Shown one piece after another: positions 54,203-61,555 of a stretch of DNA of 64,000 bases (positions are counted from its first letter, which is position 1; each line of letters begins with the position of its first letter). Made by a program: the position numbers and the translations under genes. The stretch covers positions 1 through 64,000 of the forward strand of contig JAQWFL010000006.1 in NCBI GenBank assembly GCA_028704435.1, written 5' to 3'. Below the pieces are notes generated by a model. The model worked only from the letters and a program-made list of their open reading frames with translations, was not told the origin of the DNA and ran no database searches. This DNA comes from Anaerostipes sp. (lineage in GTDB: Bacteria > Bacillota > Clostridia > Lachnospirales > Lachnospiraceae).

Positions 54203-54737
54203 AATATTTATGTGCTTTCTACACCAACCAAACGATCTGTAGTTGCAATTACACAGATGATTTTTATGATTGTGGTACCTTTAATCATTGTTGGAATCGT
54301 AGGAGCAACCTGCATAGGAACGACATATTGGTTCTATGATGATGTAAATCTGAAAGGAATTATCGCCTTGTTTGCAGGAATGTATATTTTAATTGAAGCG
54401 ATTTTGTGGAATCTGTTACATGGGTAGCTGTATCTTTTCTCAGAGTAAGAAATCAATGGGCGTTGGAGGAGGGGTGACAGTATGGTTCTTCTTACCATCT
54501 TTGATTGTCATGTTTGGAGCTGAGAATATGGTTAATACTGGAATGGGAGTAGAAGAACTCGATATTTTTAATAAGCTGACACTCATTGGATTGTTCGATA
54601 TTGATGCTTTAGCAACGGTTGGAAAAAATAACGTAGATTATGGAACTGTATGGAAAATCGTAGCTCTAGTAATAATTGCTGTCATCCGCTATATCATTGG
54701 AGCAGTCAGATTTACGAAAAAAGATCTTCCTATATAA
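54203..54737 (+). pseudogene. Decayed ABC-2 type transporter permease (C-terminal part)
   Basis: The frame from 54212 reads LSTPTKRSVVAITQMIFM and several membrane segments to a stop at 54425-54427; the remainder (SCIFSQSKKSMGVGGG, then FRYIIGAVRFTKKDLPI-like ending) continues in a different frame to 54737. LSTPTKR and a final F-x-K-x-DLP are typical of the C-terminal half of ABC-2 permeases. The N-terminal half is missing and one frameshift is present near 54415. No ATPase gene is next to it. Confidence 0.7.
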
Positions 54738-54786
54738 AGATGAAGTGAAGAGTTTTTGTTTTAATGGAATCATGTAAAATAATTAG

Positions 54787-54859
54787 TTTGAACACTTAAA
54801 TTAAAACATGAATGTTCAAATAAGGGAACAGAAGACATCAAAATCTTCCGTTCCTTATT
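54787..54859. terminator. Tandem inverted repeats between convergent genes
   Basis: TTTGAACA/TGTTCAAA (54787-54794, 54813-54820) is followed by AATAAGGGAAC/GTTCCTTATT (54819-54829, 54850-54859, one bulged G). They lie between the permease remnant and the convergent hxlR gene; T-runs are short. Confidence 0.45.
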
Positions 54860-54920
54860 TCGTATCAAGTTCGAAGTTGCAGGAGTAAATAGTCAGCGTG
54901 AAGATGGTAAATAATCTTTG

Positions 54921-55283
54921 CTAGAAGTGGCTGTAATTGGTATTCTTGTGAAGACTACCCCAAAGACATATCTCATGTAAAACAGGCATAAGCGTTTTAC
55001 CTCTTTCAGAGAGATAGTATTCAACTTTTGGTGGGACTTGTGGATATTCATGACGTATTATTAATCCATCAGCCTCTAATTCTTTTAATTGCGTACTTAA
55101 CATTTTGTGAGTGATTCCCGTTAAGGATTTTTTCAGTTCATTGTATCGCATTAGGTCAGCACGCCAGAGCCAGAAAAGAATATTCATTTTCCATTTTCCA
55201 CCGATTAGTGACAAGGTATATTCAAATGGGCGGGGATCAACAGTTTCTTTATTTTTACATGCTTCAAATTCTGTATTATTCAT
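54921..55283 (-). CDS. HxlR-family transcriptional regulator
   Basis: 120-residue winged-helix regulator, divergent from a flavin reductase. Core segments are SLIGGKWKMNILFWL near 25-39, RYNELKKSLTGITHKMLSTQ and LEADGLIIRHEYPQVPPKVEY. A single cysteine at residue 9 matches the N-terminal redox cysteine of YodB/HypR-type sensors of quinones and disulfide stress, suggesting control of the adjacent reductase. AAGGAG lies upstream on the minus strand. Confidence 0.9.
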   Translation of the reverse strand: MNNTEFEACKNKETVDPRPFEYTLSLIGGKWKMNILFWLWRADLMRYNELKKSLTGITHKMLSTQLKELEADGLIIRHEYPQVPPKVEYYLSERGKTLMPVLHEICLWGSLHKNTNYSHF

Positions 55284-55309
55284 TTACACTCTCCTTTTGG
55301 TAAGTAGCT

Positions 55310-55321
55310 CACTAAAAAGTG
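55310..55321. promoter_or_regulatory. Candidate HxlR operator
   Basis: CACT-AAAA-AGTG inverted repeat in the hxlR/flavin-reductase intergenic region, upstream of TGT-TATAAT (55347-55355), the extended -10 of the reductase. Confidence 0.4.
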
Positions 55322-55396
55322 CATACTATTATAATTGGTTGAACGTTGTTATAATACATCTGAATAGGAGAAAATACAAGAATGGGAGGCTATAAA

Positions 55397-55939
55397 ATGA
55401 ACGATTATATGAAGAAAGATTATAAAGTATTTGATTTATTTAAGAATCAATGGGCGCTGGTATCCGCTGGAAATATTGATAAATATAACGCTTGCACTGT
55501 TAGTTGGGGAAGTTTTGGAACATTGTGGACAAGACCAAACAATAGCGATGGTTCTGTTGTTACCGTCTATATTCATCCCGGTCGTTACACTTTGGATTTT
55601 ATGAAAGAACATGATACTTTTACGGTAAGTTTCTATTCTAAGGAATACCGTAAAGCATTGGGATATATGGGATCACATTCAGGGCGTAATGAAGACAAAG
55701 CTGTCATTGCAGGTCTTACACCAGTGACTATTGACAATAGTGTAACATTTAAAGAAGCGAGTATGACATTCGTGTGCAGAAAGCTATATCAGCATCAATT
55801 TTCAAAAGAAGATATTACAGAGGATGTTCAAGACTATTACAAGGAAAACCCTAAAGTTTATCCTGTTAATGAACAAGGTGAATGGGAGCCTCATTGGGTA
55901 TTTATTGGTGAAATCAAAGAAGTTAAGGAAAACAAATAA
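55397..55939 (+). CDS. Flavin reductase-like FMN-binding protein
   Basis: 180 residues from ATG 55397 behind GGGAGG. Flavin reductase (DIM6/NTAB) split-barrel features: ALVSAGNIDKYNACTVSWGS near 22-41, YIHPGRYTLDFMKEHDTFTVSF near 58-80, and GYMGSHSGRNEDK. Likely an FMN-dependent reductase, controlled by the divergent HxlR protein. A terminator follows within 40 bp. Confidence 0.85.
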   Translation: MNDYMKKDYKVFDLFKNQWALVSAGNIDKYNACTVSWGSFGTLWTRPNNSDGSVVTVYIHPGRYTLDFMKEHDTFTVSFYSKEYRKALGYMGSHSGRNEDKAVIAGLTPVTIDNSVTFKEASMTFVCRKLYQHQFSKEDITEDVQDYYKENPKVYPVNEQGEWEPHWVFIGEIKEVKENK

Positions 55940-55961
55940 ATTAAAATTCAGTTTCAATCAG

Positions 55962-55985
55962 GGAGCAGGGAAATCTGCTCCTTTT
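55962..55985 (+). terminator. Terminator after the flavin reductase gene
   Basis: GGAGCAG (55962-55968) pairs with CTGCTCC (55975-55981) around 6 nt, then TTTT. Confidence 0.75.
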
Positions 55986-56044
55986 ATAATGGAAAGCCGA
56001 ACTTTTCTATGATATACTTTGATGGTAAAACAGAAGCACCGATT

Positions 56045-56080
56045 AGGGGTGTTCATCGTTAAAAGATGCACACCCCTTTT
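56045..56080. terminator. Second hairpin terminator, AGGGGTGT stem
   Basis: AGGGGTGT (56045-56052) and ACACCCCT (56070-56077) flank a CATC/GATG inner stem, ending in TTTT. It has no intact gene immediately upstream and may be left over from a deleted one. Confidence 0.6.
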
Positions 56081-56237
56081 GACTACGATTTGACTACTAC
56101 ACGATGGATTGATGTACCATTTTTTGCAACGATATGCCGATTGTGTAGCAAATGAACAAAATGAAATGAGTGCCGAGAACCTGCATAAAACCTTACAAAC
56201 ATGGGCCTTACTTCGTAAACTGAAAGGAAAAAATAAC

Positions 56238-56702
56238 ATGATTAAAGTATTATTCATCTGCCACGGCAACATTTGTAGATCAACCATGGCCCAATATGTT
56301 TTTCAGGATATGGTTAACAAAGAGGGGCTTACGGATGAGTTTTATATTAATTCAGCAGGAACTAGTCGTGAAGAAATTGGGAATGGAGTTCACCAAGGAA
56401 CTCGCAGAAAATTAAAGCAGCTTGGAATCCCATGTGGGAATCATAAGGCAGTTCAAATGACACAGAAGGATTATGAAGAATACGATTATCTTATTGGAAT
56501 GGAACAGGTAAATCTTAGAAATATGCGACGAATTGCAGGAGGAGACAAAGATGGAAAGTTCCATTTATTGTTAGAATTCTCAGATAGTATACGAGATATT
56601 GCAGATCCGTGGTATACAGGAAACTTTGATGAAACCTATGAAGATGTGAAAGAAGGGTGCGAGAAATTTTTAAAATTTATTTTAAGAAATAGATATCTAT
56701 AG
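56238..56702 (+). CDS. Low-molecular-weight protein tyrosine phosphatase
   Basis: 154 residues; the signature P-loop CHGNICRST with nucleophile Cys8 and Arg14 is at the N-terminus and the general-acid aspartate is in IADPWYTGNF near 122. AAAGGA lies before ATG 56238. The frame is open for another 48 codons upstream, so longer starts are possible but lack support. May act on tyrosine kinases of envelope polysaccharide systems; none is nearby. Confidence 0.9.
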   Translation: MIKVLFICHGNICRSTMAQYVFQDMVNKEGLTDEFYINSAGTSREEIGNGVHQGTRRKLKQLGIPCGNHKAVQMTQKDYEEYDYLIGMEQVNLRNMRRIAGGDKDGKFHLLLEFSDSIRDIADPWYTGNFDETYEDVKEGCEKFLKFILRNRYL

Positions 56703-56774
56703 AATCTATAGCTATAATATGATATTATTGTATATAGAGAGATACAAACATATGAGGAACGATTAAGGGGAAAT

Positions 56775-58865
56775 ATGGCACGATTACGCAAGTTATTGGT
56801 AGTTGATGATATGAAGATTAATCGAGATATATTAGCAAAGATTCTATCTGAGGACTACATTATATTAGAGGCAGAGAATGGAAAAGAAGCTCTGGGAATT
56901 TTAGAGGGGAAACAGGAAGAGATTTCTGCAGTTCTTCTTGATTTAGTGATGCCTGTTATGGATGGATATACATTCTTAAAAAAAAGGTGTGATAATGATT
57001 TGATTGCAAATATTCCGGTGATTGTTATGACTCAGGAGGATAATGAGAAGAGTGAAATCCAGGTATTGAAAGAAGGAGCCAATGATTTTTTGACGAAACC
57101 ATATAATGCGGCAATTATTAAGCATCGTCTGAAAAACATTATTCGATTACGAGAGACTGCAGCTTATGTCAATGCAGTAGAATGGGATTCACTTACCCAT
57201 GTATATAGTAAAGAGGCTTTTTATACAAGAGCTAAACAGATGATACAGAGAAAACCAAATGGAGAATATGCATTCCTTTGTATGGATATTGCGGATTTTA
57301 AATTAGTAAATGATTTGTATGGAGAAGCAGAAGGCGATAAACTTCTAAAATATGTGGCAAGATTACTTAATGAGGTATTTGCTCCACTAGGTAGTAAAGT
57401 TGGAAGGTTAAATGGAGATACCTTTTTGATTCTTGTGCCAAATGCAAATAATCAGATAGAAAAATTAACGGCTCAATATATAAAAAAATTAAGAGAATAT
57501 CCGATTAATATGGATTTAAATGCACAATTTGGGGTGTATCTTACAGAAGATTCAGAACTTACAGTGAGAGCTATGTGCGATTATGCTAAAATTGCAATTC
57601 AGAAGATTAAGAATAAATATAATCATACACTTGCATATTTTGATAAAGAGATTCATGAACGGTTGCTAGAAGAACAAACGCTGGCCCATGAGATGAGAGA
57701 TGCACTTCATAAAGGTCAATTTGAGATGTTGCTGCAGCCTAAGTTTGACTTACAGACAGAGGAAATTGTTGGAGCAGAATCCTTGGTTCGATGGAATCAT
57801 CCAGATAGAGGAGTGCTATTTCCTTCTACATTTATTCCACTGTTTGAAAAGAACGGATTTATTACAAATCTTGATATATATGTATGGGAAGAAGCTTGTA
57901 AGAAAATTCGAGAGTGGATTGATGCAGGAAATCAGCCCATTCCAATTTCAGTTAATGTTTCAAGGGCAGATATTTATAAACCGAAGCTTCCACAAATTAT
58001 TATGGGACTTATAGATAAGTATGAGATTAGCACATCCTGGTTACATCTTGAGATTACAGAGACGTCGTATACTGTCCATCCAAAGCAGTTAGTTGATGTT
58101 ATCATAGAACTTAGGGGACTAGGATTTCATATTGAGATGGATGATTTTGGTACTGGATATTCCTCTCTTAATATGTTAAATGAAGTTCCAGTAGATACAA
58201 TTAAGCTGGATATGGGATTTTTAAAGAATAATGACGTGAACAATCATACAGGAAATATTATTAATTTTGTTATTACCCTGGCAAAATGGTTAGAAGTCTC
58301 TGTTGTGGCAGAAGGTGTGGAGACAAAAGAACAGTTCTTGTTTTTAAAAAGTATGAGCTGTGCTTATGGACAGGGATATTATTTTTCAAGACCACTGCCG
58401 GAAAAGGATTTTGAGCATCTTATGAAGAAAGTAAAGATATCAAAGTTCTCTAATGCTGGATTTCAATCAGAACAAATTGTTCAAAAGGAAGAAATTTGGA
58501 TTCCAGATTCAAATTTTAATATGTTTTTTAATGCATATCCAGGAGCACTTGCACTTTGCGAATATGAGAATGGACATTTGAACCTAATTCGGGGAAATGA
58601 AAATTTGCATCGACAGATTAATTCCACAGCATTTCGAGAAAGTGTAGACTTGTTTCCAATGATTCATAAAGAAGATCAAAAGAGAGTTCATGGCGAGATA
58701 GAACGTATGGTAGAACGATCAAGTGAGTTAAACCTTGTGGCTCGATTCAAAAGCAACTTTTTGAATCAGGAATATGAAAATGTTCAATTGCGTATGAAAT
58801 TAATAAGCAAAAATAAGGCGAGAGCAGTGCTTTTCTTAAATGTTGAAATATCACAAAGATTGTAA
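56775..58865 (+). CDS. REC-GGDEF-EAL protein, probable c-di-GMP phosphodiesterase
   Basis: 696 residues: receiver domain (about 5-120; Asp11-Asp12, phosphoacceptor Asp56, Lys108), a degenerate GGDEF domain (about 135-290) where the signature reads GRLNGDTF, EAL domain (about 300-550) and a C-terminal PAS-like ~120 residues. The EAL site is intact in outline: ESLVRWNHP, EITETSY, MDDFGTGYSSL and KLDMGF. Expect c-di-GMP hydrolysis gated by phosphorylation, with the GGDEF part sensory or inactive. Possible recipient of phosphate from the orphan Hpt protein (speculative). Confidence 0.9.
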   Translation: MARLRKLLVVDDMKINRDILAKILSEDYIILEAENGKEALGILEGKQEEISAVLLDLVMPVMDGYTFLKKRCDNDLIANIPVIVMTQEDNEKSEIQVLKEGANDFLTKPYNAAIIKHRLKNIIRLRETAAYVNAVEWDSLTHVYSKEAFYTRAKQMIQRKPNGEYAFLCMDIADFKLVNDLYGEAEGDKLLKYVARLLNEVFAPLGSKVGRLNGDTFLILVPNANNQIEKLTAQYIKKLREYPINMDLNAQFGVYLTEDSELTVRAMCDYAKIAIQKIKNKYNHTLAYFDKEIHERLLEEQTLAHEMRDALHKGQFEMLLQPKFDLQTEEIVGAESLVRWNHPDRGVLFPSTFIPLFEKNGFITNLDIYVWEEACKKIREWIDAGNQPIPISVNVSRADIYKPKLPQIIMGLIDKYEISTSWLHLEITETSYTVHPKQLVDVIIELRGLGFHIEMDDFGTGYSSLNMLNEVPVDTIKLDMGFLKNNDVNNHTGNIINFVITLAKWLEVSVVAEGVETKEQFLFLKSMSCAYGQGYYFSRPLPEKDFEHLMKKVKISKFSNAGFQSEQIVQKEEIWIPDSNFNMFFNAYPGALALCEYENGHLNLIRGNENLHRQINSTAFRESVDLFPMIHKEDQKRVHGEIERMVERSSELNLVARFKSNFLNQEYENVQLRMKLISKNKARAVLFLNVEISQRL

Positions 58866-58942
58866 AGTCCAATCGACAAAATGTGAAGCTTAATTTTCTG
58901 ACAATTGTGGAAAACTTTTCGAAAAATCGAAAAAAACAATTT

Positions 58943-58963
58943 TGTGGATAACATTGTGGATAA
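58943..58963 (-). promoter_or_regulatory. Left DnaA boxes (two perfect copies)
   Basis: TGTGGATAA at 58943-58951 and 58955-58963 is TTATCCACA on the minus strand, 12-bp phased. A one-mismatch copy, TGTGGAAAA, lies at 58906-58914. Confidence 0.75.
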
Positions 58964-59080
58964 ACTTTTTGCAACAGGGAATTGAATTTGAAAATTGATA
59001 TGTTAGAAAAAAATAATAGTAAAAAAATTAGAATTACTAGAGTTTTTTATTTAAATAATCTGAAAAAAACAAAGTAAAAT

Positions 59081-59127
59081 AAGAACAAGGCTGTGGTTTT
59101 ACAAATCACGAATTTGTTCTTTTTTTT
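59081..59127 (+). terminator. Terminator inside the DnaA-box region
   Basis: AAGAACAA (59081-59088) pairs with TTGTTCTT (59114-59121), with an inner GTG/CAC, followed by eight T. It is over 200 nt past the EAL gene, so it may end that transcript or an unannotated short RNA. Confidence 0.65.
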
Positions 59128-59330
59128 AACCAATATCCCAAAAAATGGGCGTAATAAGGCAAAAAGTGGGTGAAAAGCACCAAAAAAATGATTTATCTGA
59201 CAATTCGACCGAATTGGCTACATATTCAATTTAATTGGAATGCAAGAGGGAAATACCGATTTGTCGTATATGCATAAAGAAATTTAATACAAGAGAAAAT
59301 AAAAAAAATACTAAAAAAATTTAAGAGAAG

Positions 59331-59401
59331 TTATCCACATTTAAAAATGGCTTATCTTCGTGAGTGTGGACTTATACACTGAGTTATCCACATTATCCAC
59401 A
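59331..59401 (+). promoter_or_regulatory. Right DnaA boxes (three perfect copies)
   Basis: TTATCCACA at 59331-59339, 59384-59392 and 59393-59401, the last two abutting. Near matches on the other strand lie at 59365-59373 and 59405-59413. Confidence 0.75.
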
Positions 59402-59470
59402 GGCTGTGGACATTTAAAAATTCGACAGAAAGGAAACATTTGTTTTGTGCATTTTTTATAAAAATAAGTG

Positions 59471-59499
59471 GTTACATGAAATCTAGTATATGATATAAT
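59471..59499 (+). promoter_or_regulatory. Promoter of hpf
   Basis: GTTACA (59471-59476), 17 bp, TATAAT (59494-59499) preceded by TGA (extended -10). It lies 70 bp after the last DnaA box, so DnaA could influence it. Confidence 0.65.
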
Positions 59500-59533
59500 A
59501 ATAATACATTAAAAAGTAAAGGAGTTGGAAGCC

Positions 59534-60064
59534 ATGAATTTCATTATTAGCGGTAAGAACCTTGATGTAACAGAGGGAATAAAGGCAGCAATCGAGGAGA
59601 AGTTAGGACGACTCGACAAGTACTTATCAGATGACATTGATGTCAGTGTTACTCTAAGTGTTCAAAAGGAAAGACAAAAGATTGAAGTAACAATTCCTAT
59701 GAAGGGGCACATAATACGTGCAGAGCAGGACAGTGCGGATATGTACGTATCCATTGATCTAGTTGTTGATATTATTGAAAGACAAATCAGAAGATACAAA
59801 ACTAGATTAATGAACAGAACTCATGAAGGAACAGGTCTTAAACAAGAGTTTATGGACTTGGAGGAATCTTATGAAGAGGATGAGATTCGAGTAATTCGAA
59901 GCAAAAAGTTTGCAATCAAACCTATGGACGTTGAAGAAGCATGTATTCAGATGGAGTTGTTAGGACATAGTTTCTTTGTATTTCGTAACTCAGATACATT
60001 TGAAGTTAACGTTGTATATAAGAGAAAGGGAAATACATTCGGATTAATAGAACCTGAATTTTAA
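59534..60064 (+). CDS. hpf: Long-form ribosome hibernation promoting factor
   Basis: Binds the decoding site and dimerises ribosomes into 100S particles in stationary phase. The ATG at 59534 with AAAGGAG 9 nt upstream gives 176 residues; an in-frame TTG at 59525 abuts that site. N-terminal HPF/RaiA domain (1-95, FIISGKNLDVTEGIKAAIEE) and the C-terminal dimerisation domain (about 118-176, IRVIRSKKFAIKPMDVEEA) mark the long form. Neighbour to secA, a common Firmicute order. Confidence 0.95.
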   Translation: MNFIISGKNLDVTEGIKAAIEEKLGRLDKYLSDDIDVSVTLSVQKERQKIEVTIPMKGHIIRAEQDSADMYVSIDLVVDIIERQIRRYKTRLMNRTHEGTGLKQEFMDLEESYEEDEIRVIRSKKFAIKPMDVEEACIQMELLGHSFFVFRNSDTFEVNVVYKRKGNTFGLIEPEF

Positions 60065-60080
60065 AAACAGGTTGCAGTGC

Positions 60081-60146
60081 AGCCTCAAATAAAAACAAGC
60101 CCTGGCAAGTCGAAAGATTTGTCAGGGCTTGTTTTTATTTGAGGCT
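60081..60146 (+). terminator. Long perfect hairpin terminator after hpf
   Basis: Arms 60081-60104 and 60123-60146 are perfectly complementary over 24 bp, with an inner AAGTC/GATTT stem. The right arm also belongs to the first 121-bp repeat unit. Confidence 0.82.
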
Positions 60147-60465
60147 ATAGGGCGACCGCCCGAAAGCAAGTAAGCAGAAGGCTTACTTGCCTGCAACCGG
60201 AAAAACAAGGGAAGAGCAACCGATGGCAAGTCGAAAGATTTGTCAGGGCTTGTTTTTATTTGAGGCTATAGGGCGACCGCCCGAAAGCAAGTAAGCAGAA
60301 GGCTTACTTGCCTGCAACCGGAAAAACAAGGGAAGAGCAGCCAATGGCAAGTCGAAAGATTTGTCAGGGCTTGTTTTTATTTGAAGCTATAGGGCGACCG
60401 CCCGAAAGCAAGTAAGCAGAAGGATTACTTGCCTGCAACCGGAAAAACAAGAGCAGAGCAACCGA
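60103..60465. repeat. Three tandem 121-bp structured repeats
   Basis: Units 60103-60223, 60224-60344 and 60345-60465 are exactly 121 bp each; the first two differ at about 2 positions, the third at about 5. A fourth start (TGGCAAGT, 60466) is truncated. Each unit contains GGGCG-AC-CGCCC and the hairpin GCAAGTAAGC-AGAAG-GCTTACTTGC (one mismatch in unit 3). In the first unit GGTTGCAG (60070-60077) pairs with CTGCAACC (60191-60198), closing a multi-branch junction over all its hairpins. No ORF is present; GC content is well above the surroundings. Confidence 0.9.
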
Positions 60466-60485
60466 TGGCAAGTTCTAGTAAATTG

Positions 60486-60494
60486 TGCTATAAT
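60486..60494 (+). promoter_or_regulatory. Extended -10 promoter of the prepilin gene
   Basis: TGC before TATAAT (60489-60494). The -35 region would fall on the truncated fourth repeat start at 60466-60471. Confidence 0.6.
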
Positions 60495-60537
60495 AAATAC
60501 AATTAAGGGAAATAAATAACAAGAAGGGGGGAGCCGT

Positions 60538-61371
60538 GTGAAAGCAAAATCTAGGAATAAGGGATTTACATTAGTTGAAGTAATTGTTGTGTTAGTGATT
60601 CTTGGAATTTTAATCGCGTTGCTTGTGCCGGCACTTACAGGATATATTGAAAGAGCAAGGGAAAAGTCAGCATTAGCAGAATGTAGGCAGTGTGTTCATG
60701 CAGCACAGACGTTAGCTAGCGAAAAGTATGGACAGGGAATTGTGATGGAATTTAATAATGATGTAAAAAAAGAGATTCAAGACTTGGCAGAAGTATCACC
60801 AGAAGGTGCAAAAGGAATCCAAGAATTAATATGGAATGACAGAGCCAAGGTTACGCGATTGGTTTATGTTTCTGATAATGATATTACAGTAAGATATGAG
60901 AATGGAGTTTATAGTATTAGCAGTAATTCATTGGCTAGTGAGTCAACATTACAAGAAATCGGGAAGATAGCAAAAACAATTTCTGTAAGTACCATGGATT
61001 CAGGGGCAGTCAATGGGGCATATACAAAAGAATTTCTTGCAAAATTAAAAGAGGCAGGAATTGATTTAGAAGCTATGGGAGCAAAGTCGTGGCAATATAC
61101 AAAAGTTGGAAATGGACCGTTTTTATATTGGTCACCAGTAGATATTCAAGGAAAAGCTAGTGGAACTAAAGTTCCAGTTATGCGCTATAATATAGGTACA
61201 AAAACATTTACAGTATGGATAAGTTCCGTAACAGAGGGAACAACTGGAGGGACATATAAGAAGTTTGGCAGTTATGCAGAATATAAACCTAGTACAGCTT
61301 CTTCAAAAGATGAGCAGACATATGACAAGATGTATCAGCACTATCAAGAAGCCTGCGATAAATACAAATAA
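60538..61371 (+). CDS. Orphan type IV prepilin-like protein
   Basis: GTG start behind AAGGGGGGAG; 277 residues. The class III signal is short and basic with cleavage expected in RNKG/FTLVEVIVV, Glu at position +5, followed by one hydrophobic helix (about 11-31). The remainder is an extracellular domain with two cysteines (residues 49 and 52) and aromatic-rich C-terminal strands. It has no prepilin peptidase, ATPase or PilC-like gene nearby, so it depends on machinery elsewhere. A pseudopilin is the alternative. Confidence 0.87.
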   Translation: MKAKSRNKGFTLVEVIVVLVILGILIALLVPALTGYIERAREKSALAECRQCVHAAQTLASEKYGQGIVMEFNNDVKKEIQDLAEVSPEGAKGIQELIWNDRAKVTRLVYVSDNDITVRYENGVYSISSNSLASESTLQEIGKIAKTISVSTMDSGAVNGAYTKEFLAKLKEAGIDLEAMGAKSWQYTKVGNGPFLYWSPVDIQGKASGTKVPVMRYNIGTKTFTVWISSVTEGTTGGTYKKFGSYAEYKPSTASSKDEQTYDKMYQHYQEACDKYK

Positions 61372-61381
61372 TTATCAAAAG

Positions 61382-61414
61382 GAAGTGTACCAAATTTGGT
61401 ATACTTCTTTTTTT
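61382..61414 (+). terminator. Terminator after the prepilin gene
   Basis: An 11-bp stem (61382-61392 with 61397-61407, one G-U), loop AATT, seven T. Confidence 0.82.
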
Positions 61415-61463
61415 GATTCATAAAACTTTATATTTTATTAAGAAAATTTCACAAACTGTATAC

Positions 61464-61492
61464 TTGCCTATGTTATATAGAAGTGTTACAAT
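61464..61492 (+). promoter_or_regulatory. Promoter of secA
   Basis: TTGCCT (61464-61469), 17 bp, TACAAT (61487-61492), with TGT before the -10. Confidence 0.65.
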
Positions 61493-61555
61493 ATTTTAGA
61501 TTATAGATTCATATAAATAAGAAGAAACCGATCACATTAACATGGGAGTGAAATC

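Larger units (their letters stand above)
58866..59533. other. Gene-free AT-rich region with a bipartite DnaA-box cluster
   Basis: This ~670-bp stretch between the EAL gene and hpf has no credible ORF and is extremely AT-rich. It carries five perfect DnaA boxes (listed separately) in two groups about 370 bp apart and oriented towards each other, with A/T tracts and a terminator between. A CAATTCG-AC-CGAATTG palindrome lies at 59211-59226. The canonical origin genes dnaA, dnaN, recF, gyrB, rnpA and rpmH are absent. Confidence 0.6.

Noticed and set aside
58866-59533. Canonical chromosomal oriC
   Set aside because: The DnaA boxes are real, but dnaA, dnaN, recF, gyrBA, rpmH and rnpA are not here; the claim is limited to an origin-like or DnaA-regulatory cluster.
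60103-60465. CRISPR-like array
   Set aside because: The repeats are contiguous 121-bp units without variable spacers, and no cas gene is present.
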